Assembly: GCA_032622095.1 (NCBI GenBank) | Contig: CP136063.1 | Location: 88,513,980-88,577,979 of the forward strand | Reading direction: 5' to 3' | DNA: 64,000 bases | Source of the DNA: Siphonodentalium dalli | Lineage: Eukaryota; Mollusca; Scaphopoda; Gadilida; Siphonodentaliidae | Shown here: one piece after another, positions 21,061 through 32,370 of the stretch | Position numbering within the stretch: the first letter of the stretch is position 1 | Layout: every line of letters starts with the position of its first letter | Notes under the pieces: model-generated | What the model saw: the letters and a program-made list of their open reading frames with translations, nothing else | Told to the model about the DNA's origin: nothing | The model's database searches: none | Position numbers and translations under genes: made by a program

Positions 21061-21720
21061 GTACCTTCATAGTGTAATCAACTCCTACAGTTTTGATTGT
21101 AGATATTTGAATCTTCAGAGTATTGTTACCCATATATTGGAGATGTGCAACATGTATATAGATGACAGAAAAATTATATTTTTACGGAATTATTAACCCT
21201 TTCGACTTTTAGTCACGTTGTAGGGGGGTCACTGTGGTCGGCCGACCTTTTATTTGGACTTGTGTTCGGTATTCATATAGTTAGCTGCCATTTCGGCAAA
21301 CTCTGGTTTACGTGCCGACAGCGTAATATTGTACATAATTCCATAAAACTACAAATAACGTAACTTTTAATCGCCCAAATTGCATCAAACTTCACATAAC
21401 ACTAACATGCATATACATACATATCACTGTGGATCTTATTTTATATATTTCCCTTATATACGCCTTATTTAGACTTGTGTTCGGTATTCATATAGTTAGC
21501 TGCCATCTCGCCGGACTCTGGCTTTTGCGCCGATGGCGTATAAGTACATAAAACTCTCATTAACGTATCTTTTAATCGCCCAAATTGCTTCAATCTTCAC
21601 ATAGCACTAGCTTACATATACACACACCCCTACACAATTTAGATTAATATGTTTCCGTCTTTTAACCCTTATTTTAACTTGTTTTCGGTTGTGTTCTGTT
21701 ATGTTCGGCATTCATAGTGA

Positions 21721-22274
21721 CCCCTACAGGAGCAGCCATAACTAAATGGGGAGGCCGACATATCTGGTAACTTGGTAAGAATTAATGATGCTTAATATTT
21801 GTTAAGTTTATTTGGATATGCAAGCAGTCTGCCAACTTGTCCTGCCAAATGGAATAACATTGTTGGCCAAGTCCTTCCCATGACTGTGAGGAAAACGGCG
21901 AGACTGAGAGCATGTATTTGCATCTCGTAATTCAGAAGACTGGTGTAATTTGGTAGGGAACTTGGCAGCTGAGGGGTAGCATACTGGTATATCATGCTAC
22001 ACTGATGGGCTCCAAATAAAAGTGCAGGCCCAGATAATATAGCGCAGAGTGGAATTCCATTGAGAGCTAATAAAAGTGCAGACCCAGAAATAATAGTGCA
22101 AGGGGAACTCTTGACTCTGAGCAAAATATCAACTGGTTAAACAAATTATTTTAATAGTAGGTCACCGTCAAGTATAGAATCAACATAGTATGTGTCATGT
22201 GGTGTTTTATTCAATATTTAAATGTTCGCACGTATGCCATATACTTGAATATGTACATGCATAAAGTTATTTAG
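21721..22274. other. No gene recognised
   Basis: Contains a minus-strand open frame of 110 codons (21792-22124) with no recognisable domain and unremarkable composition. A short local repeat (AATAAAAGTGCAG...CCCAGA) occurs near 22015 and 22070. Confidence 0.55.
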
Positions 22275-22574
22275 AAAGATCAAGAGAATAGAACTATTCG
22301 GCAAGGTTGTTGAGGGGGAACTCCCAGCCACACACTCACATGATTTACTGAAAGGATAAGAAAGGATGAAAGATACGAGCAAAAAAGTTTCCAGACCATA
22401 AAGGTGACAACATAATTTCGAGCCAAGAGTGTATCAACTCACGATCGTTCGAACCAATAAGAACTAACATGGAGCAGTACAAACATTCATTCTTCGTGAG
22501 AACGATCAGGGACTGGAACAACATAGAAGAATATGCATGCTCGTGGACTATAACAGGCGAAACATCAGAGTAGT
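22275..22574 (+). pseudogene. CR1/L2-like LINE fragment (ORF2 C-terminus)
   Basis: Plus-strand translation with one frame change reads LFGKVVEGELPATHSHDLL, then FEPIRTNMEQYKHSFFVRTI and DWNNIEEYACSW before a stop. This aligns by eye with the C-terminus of the minus-strand LINE at 24608-25390 (LFRKIVEGLVPAIHTHDLL, NTAQYKNSFFVKTIIEWNHL), so it is a diverged fragment of the same or a sister family in the opposite orientation. Confidence 0.8.
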
Positions 22575-22985
22575 AGCAACGACACGACAACAGCCGAGAG
22601 GCTCCAGCGCCGACAAATTACAGATACAGAGATAAGCTCATTTGGATACTAGTATCAGAATCATATAGAAATCTTGAGTTTGTTCTGATTTCAATTTTCA
22701 AAATTTGCAAATAAGCACTGTGCAGGGGAATTTCCCCAAAAAATAATAAACGTGCATGCATGTTTATTTGGAGCCCACGAGTAGTGGACCGGGGATCGCA
22801 ACCTGGTCAGGGTATTCTGACAAAAATCAGAACTCTTGTCAGATGCCAAGTTTGTCAGGTTGAAAAGTCTCATTCGATATCACTGAATGAAGATCCGAAT
22901 GCAAAACGCTGAACCCCCCCCCCATTACAACAGTTGTCCAGGATTGTTGTCGTGAGTGCAGTACATTGTCTGATTGGGCGCAGAC
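22575..22985. other. No gene recognised
   Basis: Unique-looking AT-rich sequence with a C-run at about 22914-22923. No supported frame. Confidence 0.6.
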
Positions 22986-24125
22986 ATTAATGGCTGACCC
23001 GTTTACACACATTAGTGTGTGTATGTTAAACTTTAAGAAGCTACCAAAGTCACCACAGGGTTATTCAGTTTTTCGGCCGTGGTAGCACCTGGACCAGTGC
23101 GTCTATAACTGAAGGCGGTCACATTTGACCCCAATAAACAGGAGAGCCAATCATGACGGCTAGAACAAATATGATTCTGACAATTCCGGGAAAGGTCGCC
23201 CTGATGGCAAACGTCACTAACAGTCGAATCCACAACAACGAATTAAAAAGTAATTCGATGGATAAACTGTGCTTGATGATGAATTGTTTTAAGTGATGTT
23301 GTTCACATGTTCCTGATATTATATTTATGCGAGTACATTTATGGTTCCATAATATTCATTGTAGTGTTATAAAACCAAATTGCAACATTGCTACACCTTG
23401 ACTGAAATATCTACAGATACAGAATTGCGCCTGTATTAATATAAAATTTAAGTTGGGTTTTTCTCAAACAAAATGTCATTGTGGGATAGACCTATGTCCA
23501 GTTACACTTTCACATGCTGATAATTTAACTGAGATGGGGGGAGTTCTCAATATGCCTTCAAATAGTTCAATAATGAATCAACGATACAATCAGGGATAGT
23601 ATATGAACATTTAAAAATCAACTATATACATTGTATTACTACATGTATGTCATTTGAAAGGGCATTGCAATCTGAATACTATATGTTATTAATTGGTTGT
23701 TTCCATATTGGCCGAGTTATGAGGACGATGTATGTTATATTGGCCTGAGTCCGCAGGCCGAATGCTAATAAGAAAGACGGAATATAAAATGAATATAAAA
23801 TAATAGACCATATATCAAGAGAAAGGAGCTCCTAGTTTTAATATTTGTCCAATATTTATTATTTTATAACAAGGCATCATGCCAGTGCGTTCTATTATAT
23901 ATGTGAGTTTCCCCATTGGGAGCCTTGCATATATAAGAGAATGCACTGGCTTTCAAGGTCAAGGAAATATTGTTAGGCAAATGTAGTCAGGCATCCAAAT
24001 AAATCACAGATGTCATATTCTCGCAGGGATGTCCCCACAGGGGTTGAGGGGTGGAATTAGCAGATTTGTTCAATGAGATGTAATTTGTTTTCCCAAAATT
24101 AATTACGTATGATCAAGAGATGGTA
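22986..24125. repeat. Dispersed repeat of about 1.1 kb, copy 2
   Basis: Second copy of 19501-20640, same orientation, about 3.49 kb away, with scattered substitutions and small indels. A short segment near its end (GATCAAGAGA...GCTCCTAGTTT...TTATTATTTTATAACAAG) occurs again at 24115-24175. Confidence 0.8.
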
Positions 24126-24530
24126 GCTCCTAGTTTCAATATTTACCCAATTTTTATTATTTTATAACAAGATATCATGGGGTGGGTCCTGGCTTCTGGT
24201 GAGAATAAAGTTTCATTAAGCTTGTAAACGTGATTGGTGTGGTTATTTAAAACCTTTCAGACCTTTTGTCTGTTTTATCTTTATGTTTTAACATTTAAAT
24301 TTGAGCATGAACTACCTGCAGAATCAGTTTCTGCTGATGTTTGTTATTGTGTACAATAGAATGTTTTGTCTTCCAACGCATGTACACATATGGTGCACAT
24401 GATGCTGCATAATATCAACATCTGAATCTTGAACTGGTATCAGGTTTGCCCAAATGGGATTGGTTATTCAAGAAGGGGCAGATATTGCAGATTTAGAACT
24501 CGGCACTCAAATTAAATGAATTAAGAATGT
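24126..24530. other. No gene recognised
   Basis: Apart from the short repeat at 24115-24175, nothing supported was seen. Confidence 0.55.
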
Positions 24531-24607
24531 GTATGTATCTGTATCTGTATCTGTATGTAGTTCGGTGTAGTAGCCTTGATTTGGCTGTAGGTGCACCGTT
24601 GGACGAC

Positions 24608-25390
24608 TTAATTTGCTGTTAATGTTGGTATCGATGTTGAATCACATGCGCTGTCCGTATCCTCCAGGTGGTTCCATTCGATGATTGTTTTCACAAAGAA
24701 TGAGTTCTTATATTGAGCTGTATTTGTCCTTATTATTTCGTAAGAAAGCGAGTTAGTACACTCGTGCGACTCAATAATGTTTGTTGTTTCAAATCCTGGG
24801 AATTTTTTGGCAGTTATTTTTCGTTTGTCCTTGCTCCTTGGTGTTAATAGGTCATGTGTGTGTATAGCCGGAACCAACCCCTCTACTATCTTCCTAAACA
24901 GTGTCATCCTTTTCACTTCTCTTCTTATCTTCATTGGTGTCAGTCCTTCTATTTCCATCATTTCGGTAACTGCACCCTTTTCTCTGTTCTTGTAATTGCT
25001 GGTGATGAATCTTGCAGCTTTTTTCTGTACTCTTTCGATGTTGTCTATGTCCTTCTGCAAGTATGGATCCCATATTTCTGCCCCGTATTCGAGTGTAGAT
25101 CTTACCATGGACTCGTAAGCCAGCTTCTTGGGTCTTTTATCGGCTTTGCTGATGTTTCTTTTAAGGAATCCCAGGGTGCTGTTGGCTCTTTTGACAATTT
25201 TATTTATATGGGATGACCAGGTTAGATTGTTGGTAAAAGTCAGTCCTAGATATGGTGTTTCATCTACTGACTGGAGGATGTGATTGTCTAGCTGGTACAT
25301 GTGGGTTGATTTGCCCTTTCGAGGAGGCAATCGTCTGCAAATAATTTGACCTCTGAGGTTACGGCTTTCGGTAGGTCGTTCACATGGCAA
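24608..25390 (-). pseudogene. LINE RT C-terminal part, with internal deletion
   Basis: From about residue 26 onward the frame is LINE-like: YLGLTFTNNLTWSSHINKI, STLEYGAEIWDPYLQKDI, NIERVQKKAARFITSNY, and NTAQYKNSFFVKTIIEWN near the end. The FADD catalytic box lies in a different frame at about 25330-25350 and is followed almost directly by the segment preceding YLGL. About 60-70 codons that normally separate them are therefore missing. Frame changes occur near 25310 and 25400-25440. Inactive. Confidence 0.85.
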
Positions 25391-26135
25391 AGGAATAGTA
25401 ATGGTCCCAGTATGTTACCTGTGGTACTCCAGACTCCACTGGTACGTTTTGTGACGCTTCTCCTTCGAGTACCACTCTCATCGCTCTTTTTGTGAGGAAA
25501 TTTTCCAGCCATTTGTGTGTTGTGCCATTTATGCCATAGTTCTGCAGCTTGTATAGGAGGCCCTTGTGTGGCACTGTATCGAAGGCCTTTGAGAAGTCAA
25601 GGATGGCTATATCTGTTTGTTTGTTTTTGTCCAGGTTTTGTAGGAGATCCTCTGTGACATTGACTAGCTGTGTGACGCATGAGTGGCCAGATCTGAAACC
25701 GTGGTTTTTGTCGGTCAGTATTTTGTGTTCATCCAGGTGGTCTCTGATGTGCCTGCAGATGATGTGTTCTAGAATTTTGCAGGGTACTGATGTGATTGAG
25801 ACAGGGCGGTAGTTCTCTGGGTTGTGCACGTCACCGTTTTTGTAGATGGGAGATATATTTGCACTGCGCCAGTCAGTTGGGAGTTCTCCTGTGTCCAGTG
25901 ATAGCTGGAGGATGGCTGTTAGAGCAGGAGCTATGTGGTTAGCGCAAATCTTGAGAACTTGGTTTGGTATACCGTCTGGGCCTGGGGCTTTAGATGTTTT
26001 TATATCTTTTAGGAGTTTGTATACACCTTCCTCTTTGATGTTGATATCTGCAATGTCTGGTATACTGCTTGATGGTTTTGCAGTGGGTGTATTCTTTAGA
26101 TCTTTGGTGAATACTGATTGAAACTGTTTATTCAA
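25380..26135 (-). pseudogene. LINE reverse transcriptase domain, N-terminal part
   Basis: A 251-residue piece with hallmark RT blocks: SKAPGPDGIPNQVLK (about 49-63), PIYKNGDVHNPENYRPVSI (about 102-120), HGFRSGHSCVTQL, and the first catalytic Asp in AILDFSKAFDTV. The end after SGVPQ is out of frame; QG is expected there, and the correct sequence continues in another frame. The frame is open upstream to about 26178, so the methionine at 26135 is internal. Confidence 0.85.
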
Positions 26136-26180
26136 TAATGCTGCTTTCTCTGCGCTGTTGTCCGTGAGTGTGGTACCCTT

Positions 26181-26760
26181 TTTAGCTCACCTGAGACAAA
26201 GTCTCCGGTGGAGCTATAGTCATCACTCCTCGTCCGTCCGTCCGTCCGTCCGTCTGTCTGTCCGTCCGTCAAACTTTAAAAAAAACATATTCTCCTCTGA
26301 AACCATAATACCGTATTGGTTCATATTTGGTGTGGATGTTCCCTAGGTGACTCTCATTCAGATTTGTTCAAATGAGGTCACTGGGTCAAATAGTTGCGAA
26401 GCCAGGGCCATAACTCTATTCCTCCATAGTAATTCTTACAACGACTTCTTGTTCAGAACCATTGGGCCGATTTAGCTAATATTTGGTATGGAGGGTCCTT
26501 GGATCACTGGTGTTCAGATTTGTTCAAATGAGGTCACCCGGTCAATTAGTTGAGAAACCAGGGCCATAACTCATAGTAATTCTTAAAATGACTTCTTCTA
26601 CAAAAATATTTGGTCGATTTAGCTTATATTTGGTACATAGATACCTTGGGTGACTGGGGTTCAGATATGTTCAAATGGGGTCACTGGGTCAAATAGGGGC
26701 AGAGCCAGGGACATAACTTTAAAAACAAAACAATTAATTTTTGCATTTTGACCTTTAATT
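26181..26760. repeat. Tandem repeat array, GTCACTGGGTCAAATAG family, with GTCC run
   Basis: Begins TAGCTCACCTGAGACAAAG, passes a (GTCC)n run at 26230-26270, then three units of about 145-157 bp marked by CAGATTTGTTCAAATGAGG (near 26359 and 26516, variant near 26661) and CAGGGCCATAACTC. The same family recurs at 28540-29440. Non-coding. Confidence 0.85.
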
Positions 26761-26899
26761 TTTGTTTAGGACACATCACAGCCTCATATTTCTTACCTAG
26801 ATTTTTCTTAGCATGTTCTTCATCTGTATGAACGACATGACATTAGCTAAACAACTATTCTACCAGAGTCTACAATGAATAGTCCATTGTTCATTTCTC

Positions 26900-28340
26900 C
26901 AAGCCTGGACATAGTGTGTCTGACATTTGCAGAATGAAGTCCCCAGATGGTGAATTTAGTGTTGCTACCCCATACAGCAGGCTAGCATCACCAAATACAC
27001 CCTCAATTACCTTATTCTGCTTAGGCCTCATCTTCTGGGACAATTTTTTTTAAACATGTTTTAAAATTTGAAAAAAAGTGACACCATTATATATAACATC
27101 TGCAGAGTTATGAAACTTTACTCTTTAATGAAATTATGGAAACATTCCACCCCCCCACCCACCCCCTCCCACATGGCCCAGGCCCAACCCTGCCATCAAC
27201 AAACATCCCTTCCAAGCCATATCACCTCTCAATTTAATACCTCTTCTCACCACAGAGGCATATATATCTGTAAAGGTACAGGTCATTAATTATATAAACT
27301 GGCCAGATGACATGTATTATTCTAATCTAAACATATCTGTAGCAATTTAACAACAAACTGGTGCTTCCATTCAATGTTAGGTGATGACTGACATTCAATG
27401 ATACTGTGAATGGCTTTGATTTCTTCAAGTCTGGAAATAGTGTGTCTGACATTTACATAGTGAGGTCCCCAGATGGTGAATTTAGTGTTGCTACCCCATA
27501 CAGCATGCTAGCATCACCAAATACACCCGCCAGGGACCTAATTCTGCTTAGTCCTCATCTTCTGGGAAGTATCCTAAGTATCAAATTGACAGTTTGATTT
27601 AGTCACTTTTTCCACCTTTTCAGTTTCAATGTCCCCCTAATTTGCAGAAGATAAAATGCATAATTGAGGTGCTCAATGGGTGTGTATCACCAACTTCAAC
27701 TGTAGGACTTCAATCTGTTCCTTGGTTTTATTGGCCATTGAGGCCTAATCAGATTGAGGATGAATTTGGTACCTAATTCTGCAAATGTCAGACATACTAA
27801 ATTCAGGTTTGGCCATTTCATATTATTGTTTTAATCACCACTTATCCAGATGAAATCATACGACTAATATTCAAAGAAAAATGGGGGGGGGGGGGTATAT
27901 ATTGGATTAAATTTGTCTTCTATCTGGCATTTGCAGAATGAGGTCCCCAGAGGGTAAATTTAGTTATGCTACCCTGCACAGCAGTCTAGCATCACCAAAT
28001 ACACTAGCCAGGGTCCTCATTCTGCTTAGGCCTCTTCTTCTGGGAAGTATATAGGCACTTAAATTGACATTTTTACTTACTTTAGCCCTTCTGTTTAGTT
28101 TCTATATCCCCTAATTTGTGAATATATAATGCATAATTGAGGTGCCCAATGGGTGCACATCACCAACTTTAACTGGAGAACTTCAATCTAATGCTATGTC
28201 TCCCATAGCAGTTGAGGCCTACACAGAATGAGGTCCCCAGAGGGTGTATTTGGTGATGCTAGCCCGCATTGCAGGATTGTGTCATTAAATTCACCCTTTG
28301 GGGACCTCATTCTGCAAATGTCAGACAATTTGTTCAGGCT
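26900..28340. repeat. Four copies of a hairpin-forming repeat
   Basis: Copies near 26930-27050, 27440-27570, 27930-28055 and 28205-28330. Each holds GAATGAGGTCCCCAGAGGGTG-like sequence followed about 60 bp later by its inverted counterpart (CACCC...GGACCT.ATTCTGC), so each can fold on itself. The intervening DNA holds no supported gene. A G run lies at about 27883-27895. Confidence 0.75.
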
Positions 28341-28539
28341 TGTCTGTTCGAATATTATGTTCTTAACCACCAGTATCCAGTTGAACTCATTATACCCTGA
28401 TTTTGCAAAGAAAACTTGGGGGGGGGGGTATATTGGATTGAATTTGTCAGTCTCTATTTGTACTGTTCTCCCATCCATCCATCTGTCATTATGTCTCTAT
28501 CCGTCCATCAATTGTTTTCTTCTCCAGATACATATTAAA

Positions 28540-29440
28540 GACCAAATGGGTTTATATATTTAGGTGTGGATGTCCCACAGGTGACTCACATTCAGATTTG
28601 TTCAAATAGGTCAAATAGGTGAGAAGTCAGGGCCATAACTCTTTCCTTCCATAGTAATTCTTAAAACAATTTCTTCTCAAGAACCATCTGGACTATTTAG
28701 ATTATGTTTGGTATGGATGGTCCTTCGGTGACTGGGGTTTAGATTTTTTCAGATTTGGGGTCATTTTAGGAAAATCAGTTCAGTTCAACTCTTAAAATCT
28801 AATGTCTGAAATTACCAAATGAATGGATCTCATAGATGAGGATTCACGTTTGTTCAAATAGGGGCGGAGATAAGAGATTTAATTACCAACCAGCCACCCT
28901 ACCCGTGCTCCGGTGGAGCTATATTCATCACTCCTCGTCCGTCCATCGTCTGTCCATCCATCCGTCCGACAACAATTATTTGAACATCTTCTCCTCTGGA
29001 ACCATAAGACCAAATGGGTTCATATTTGGTGTGGATGTTCCCTAGGTGATTCTCATTCAGATTTGTTCAAATGCGGTCACTGGGTCAAATAGTTGCGAAG
29101 CCAGGGCCATAACTCTTTCCCACCATAGTAATTCTTTTAAACATCTTCAGGACAATAAGACCGAATGGTTTCATATTTGGTGTGGATGTTCCCTATGTGA
29201 CTCACATTCAGATTTGTTCAAATGAGTTCACTTGAAATAGTTGCGAAGCCAGGGCCATAACTCTTTCCCTCCATAGTATTCTTAAAGTGACTTCTCAAAT
29301 ACCATCAGGCTATATGGGTTCATATTTGGTATGAAGGATCCTTGTGTGACTGGGGTTCAGATTTGTTCAAATCAGGTCACTGGGTCAAATGTGGGCGGGG
29401 CCAGTGACATAACTCCAATTTTTTTGTTTTAGATTTAACT
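28540..29440. repeat. Second array of the GTCACTGGGTCAAATAG family
   Basis: Repeated GGTGTGGATGTTCCCTAGGTG, CAGATTTGTTCAAAT and GAAGCCAGGGCCATAACTC blocks, with an internal restart at about 28910 (CTCCGGTGGAGCTAT followed by a GTCC/ATCC run), so two partial arrays are joined. Non-coding. Confidence 0.82.
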
Positions 29441-29477
29441 CTTTAGATATCTACTTCTTTTAAAGTGATTATGAACA

Positions 29478-29562
29478 GTTCTGACTGTTGTGGTCTCCAG
29501 AGTCCCAGTCTTATCAGTCTTTGCAGTCTGGTGAGCGACCCCACAGTCATTGACTGTCTTGT
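29478..29562. repeat. Short direct repeat, left copy
   Basis: CTGACTGTTGTGGTCTCCAG...CAGTCATTGACTGTC, nearly repeated at 29776-29842. The pair brackets the small LINE piece at 29563-29755. Confidence 0.7.
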
Positions 29563-29755
29563 TGAGAGGTGGTATGCCAGTGGTGTCTCTCTTCTTGGAC
29601 TTCAAGAATTTCCAGAATGGTTTGCTGTTCTTTTTCTCCGAGCTTTCTTTGGTGATCTCTTGTATGTGTGATCGTTCTGCCTTCCTCATTTCATGTATGT
29701 ATGTCAGTGTGGACACTTTCTATGCTGAATGTGTTTGCTCTAACTACTTATTTTG
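29563..29755 (-). pseudogene. LINE coding fragment upstream of RT
   Basis: Minus-strand frame containing AERSHIQEITKESSEKK and SKPFWKFLKSKKRDTTGIPPL. An (F/Y)WxFxKSKRxDxTGxxPL phrase commonly precedes the RT domain in CR1-type LINEs. It ends at PPL, close to where the coding sequence at 26178 (GTTLTDNSAEKAALL) would be expected to resume, so it probably belongs to the LINE at 24531-26178, split by about 3.4 kb. Downstream residues are repeat-derived. Confidence 0.7.
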
Positions 29756-29775
29756 AAGTAAATTTGACAAGTACT

Positions 29776-29842
29776 GACTCTTGTAGTCTTCAGAGTCTCA
29801 GTCTTTACAGTCAGGTGAGCGATTCCACAGTCATTGACTGTC
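29776..29842. repeat. Short direct repeat, right copy
   Basis: CTGACTCTTGTAGTCTTCAG...CAGTCATTGACTGTC, diverged copy of 29478-29562. Confidence 0.7.
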
Positions 29843-30274
29843 TTTTTATTTTTCCACATATCTCACATATTGTCGGCTCAAAAACTGCTAAAGTTTGAAA
29901 ACCGCCAGTTTGTAATCATCTCTACCAGCTGTGGCAAATGGTCTGAAACAATTACAAATGCATGTTATAAACGGAGTACATAGGTTTTATTTTACAAATA
30001 TATTTCCTCAAAATGTCAGTTTTGAAGTGGAAGGTGTTTTGTAACGTTTTGAAACTGTCAATGAGTGAATGACAGTCAATATCATCATTGTTGTAATTTT
30101 GAATTTTAATAGGCATCAAGTCCTACAAAACAAGCTTAAAACATAGCTTCAGTTGGCTAACTACATGTAGTATTTGAGTGTAAACTGTTAGTGTTATCGA
30201 AAAACCTATACACTTTCACCTGACCTGTTCACTCACTTCCTTCAGACAACTTTTGAACAACTTGTGATGAATTT
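29843..30274. other. No gene recognised
   Basis: AT-rich sequence with no supported coding or repeat structure. Confidence 0.6.
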
Positions 30275-32370
30275 GAAATTTTGAATTTATTATATGAGCA
30301 GAACCTGGTTGAAATGCTACTGTGTGGCGGGTCATACTCGTCTTCGAGCTACTGATAGTGATTCTGTACAAACCATTAATACGTAAAATTTAAATAACAC
30401 TATTCATACGTGATATCACTCTGACTATAGTATCAGTGACTGATACCGGTGATACTATGTATGCACGATGTTGTTTACTTATTATGGTTTGGATTATGCA
30501 GGGGTAAAATATGCTCGAAACCCCCATGGCACCATTCCACACCAGGTTCTAGACTATCAATATACACATTCAAATAATATCCATAACAAAATTAAATTAA
30601 AGATGAATAATCCGAATAAAGTGCCCCTCAATTATTATTTATTTGGATTCGGTGGTAAAAAATATTTGATTCGAGCCAAGGAACCCACATATCAAAGCTC
30701 AGAGTTATTAAATATAAATTTTTGAAATCTATTGTTTTTCACCATCGAGAATTATTAGTGGCCCAGTAAACAGTCGACGAGCCGACGGTATCTGAGTAAA
30801 TTGCGGATGAAATGGATAACTCTAAAATCAACTGGCTTTCTGTTAATAATAAGGCCAAATTTCGTCGGAACAACATGTTGATAAATAACACGTTTTGCAG
30901 TTGCGTTTTGGGTCATTTATACTATACATGCAGTTGACAGTGGGTAGCATTTTAGCTCAACTTTACTTTGTATAGTTCGAGCTATTGCCATGGCTTTGTC
31001 GTCCGTGTGTGTGCGTGATTCGTCAACAATTTCCTTTAGCACGGGCAACAGGTCGTACCTGGGTCGGATCATTATAAAATTTGTCATAGCTGTTGACATT
31101 GATATGTAGATGGGAACGAGTCATTTTGGGGTCATTCGGCCATAAAACATGTCCGCTGGCAGCCATCTTGGATTTTACTCTTTGCTTGACTAAATTCTTT
31201 GGCACAGGCTAATTAATTTGTTTTAACCCCAGCCGTTTCGAGATTGTTTTTTCCTTGCTAAAATGTGATTATGTGATAAAAACGATCTAACATTTGTCGC
31301 AATTCTATACATAATTTATTAACCTCATCCACTAAATTCGATTAAAGCCTCAATTCAAAATAAAATCTATATTAATTGATAGAATGGGTTTCGATTCATA
31401 TTTCTTATTTTATACCCATGTAGTATATAAAACATGTTATACATGTAGGAACAGATAGACCATCTTTGGATATACGCATGTAGTCCTTGAAATTAGGAAA
31501 ATTTCCCCATGGCAAATTTAATATGTGGCATATTAGATGCCACATCATTTCCCAGGGCATTGCTTAGTGCCATGGCCAATTTCGAGGACTCTGCATGTAT
31601 ATAATAAATTTAATTTTTAAAGTTCCCTGTCCCCTGTGTTTACAATCTATTTTGGTATGAAATTTCCACATACATGGACCATTCGAAATTTCATTGTGAC
31701 AAATGTTCTCCACTTTCATACACTGCATACTTTTGTACCGGTATTTATCGTATTTCAGTGAGTCACTCATCCATGGAGAAACCAGTCATTGCTTCAACTT
31801 TTGCCCAAGAGGTGGTGATGACGTCACAATTTGTCTCACCATAAACATTGGTCAAAATTTTCAACACTTGGAAATTTCAAACGATATCAGTTGTAGATTC
31901 AACGCATGACCAATCAACATTTGTGGGAAATATGTACATGCAGGTGAATTGAAATGACCAAATATAACTGAATATATGGTGCAAAAATGTTTGGTGCGAA
32001 GGGTACAAAACGACTGTTGAGTCATCTAACTGATATTGGAGAAGAATAAATACAAGCAACAAGTGAAATTAATAAACAATTATTTATTAAATAATCATCA
32101 AATTCAAATATCTCAGCAATAGCCCCTTGCTAGCAGAGTTGAAACGCCCTACACTGGATCGCCATCGGCAAAACCCAACGAAAATGGGTAATTAACTTCC
32201 CAATTCGCATCGTAGTTTCAGAATCTTTTTTCCAAAAATGTGTGGATAAACTGGACAATTGTTTGACACATATATGGCATCAATACGACAGTAGCTCGAA
32301 GACGAGCGTGACTCGCCACACAGTAGCATTTCAACCAGGCTCTACTCATAATTCACTTTATAACCCAATG
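30275..32370. mobile_element. Candidate inverted-repeat element of about 2.1 kb
   Basis: CCTGGTTGAAATGCTACTGT with flanking TCGTCTTCGAGCTACTG at 30305-30353 is repeated inverted at 32289-32340. Weaker similarity extends outward (ACAACTTTTGAACAA at about 30246, ACAACTTTTGGACAA inverted at about 32430). About 50 bp of the arms match closely. The interior has no transposase frame and contains one unit of the CATCTTGGATTTTACTC repeat (30951-31205). Possibly a non-autonomous DNA transposon. Confidence 0.55.
30951..31205. repeat. Single unit of the GGCCGCCAGCAGCCATCTTGG family
   Basis: Carries GCTCAACTTTACTTTG, CAACAATTTCCTTTAGC, GGGAACGAGTCATTTTGGGG and AGCCATCTTGGATTTTACTC in the same order as the array at 35206-37310. 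Confidence 0.85.

Larger units (their letters stand above)
17589..21720. mobile_element. Candidate composite element bounded by inverted CCGAACA repeats
   Basis: Outer ends match as TCACTATGAATACCGAACA (left) and the inverted TCACTATGAATGCCGAACA (right). Each terminal zone holds two related blocks of about 230-250 bp: 17589-17830 and 17830-18080 on the left, 21248-21480 and 21480-21720 inverted on the right, sharing a GTGTTCGGTATTCATA-type head and a TTTTAATCGCCCAAATTGC-type body. A further diverged copy lies at 19219-19400. No transposase and no clear target duplication. A single mobile unit or a chance pair of inverted dispersed repeats are both possible. Confidence 0.5.
24531..26178 (-). 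mobile_element. CR1/L2-like LINE, 3' half, minus strand
   Basis: Reverse transcriptase and C-terminal coding pieces on the minus strand, ending at 24608, followed by about 50 bp and a (TGTATC)n tail at about 24533-24558. Short tandem-repeat tails are typical of CR1/L2-group LINEs. The 5' side is interrupted at 26178 by unrelated repeat DNA (26181 onward); a matching upstream coding piece occurs at 29563-29755. The coding region is dead (see the pieces). Confidence 0.85.
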
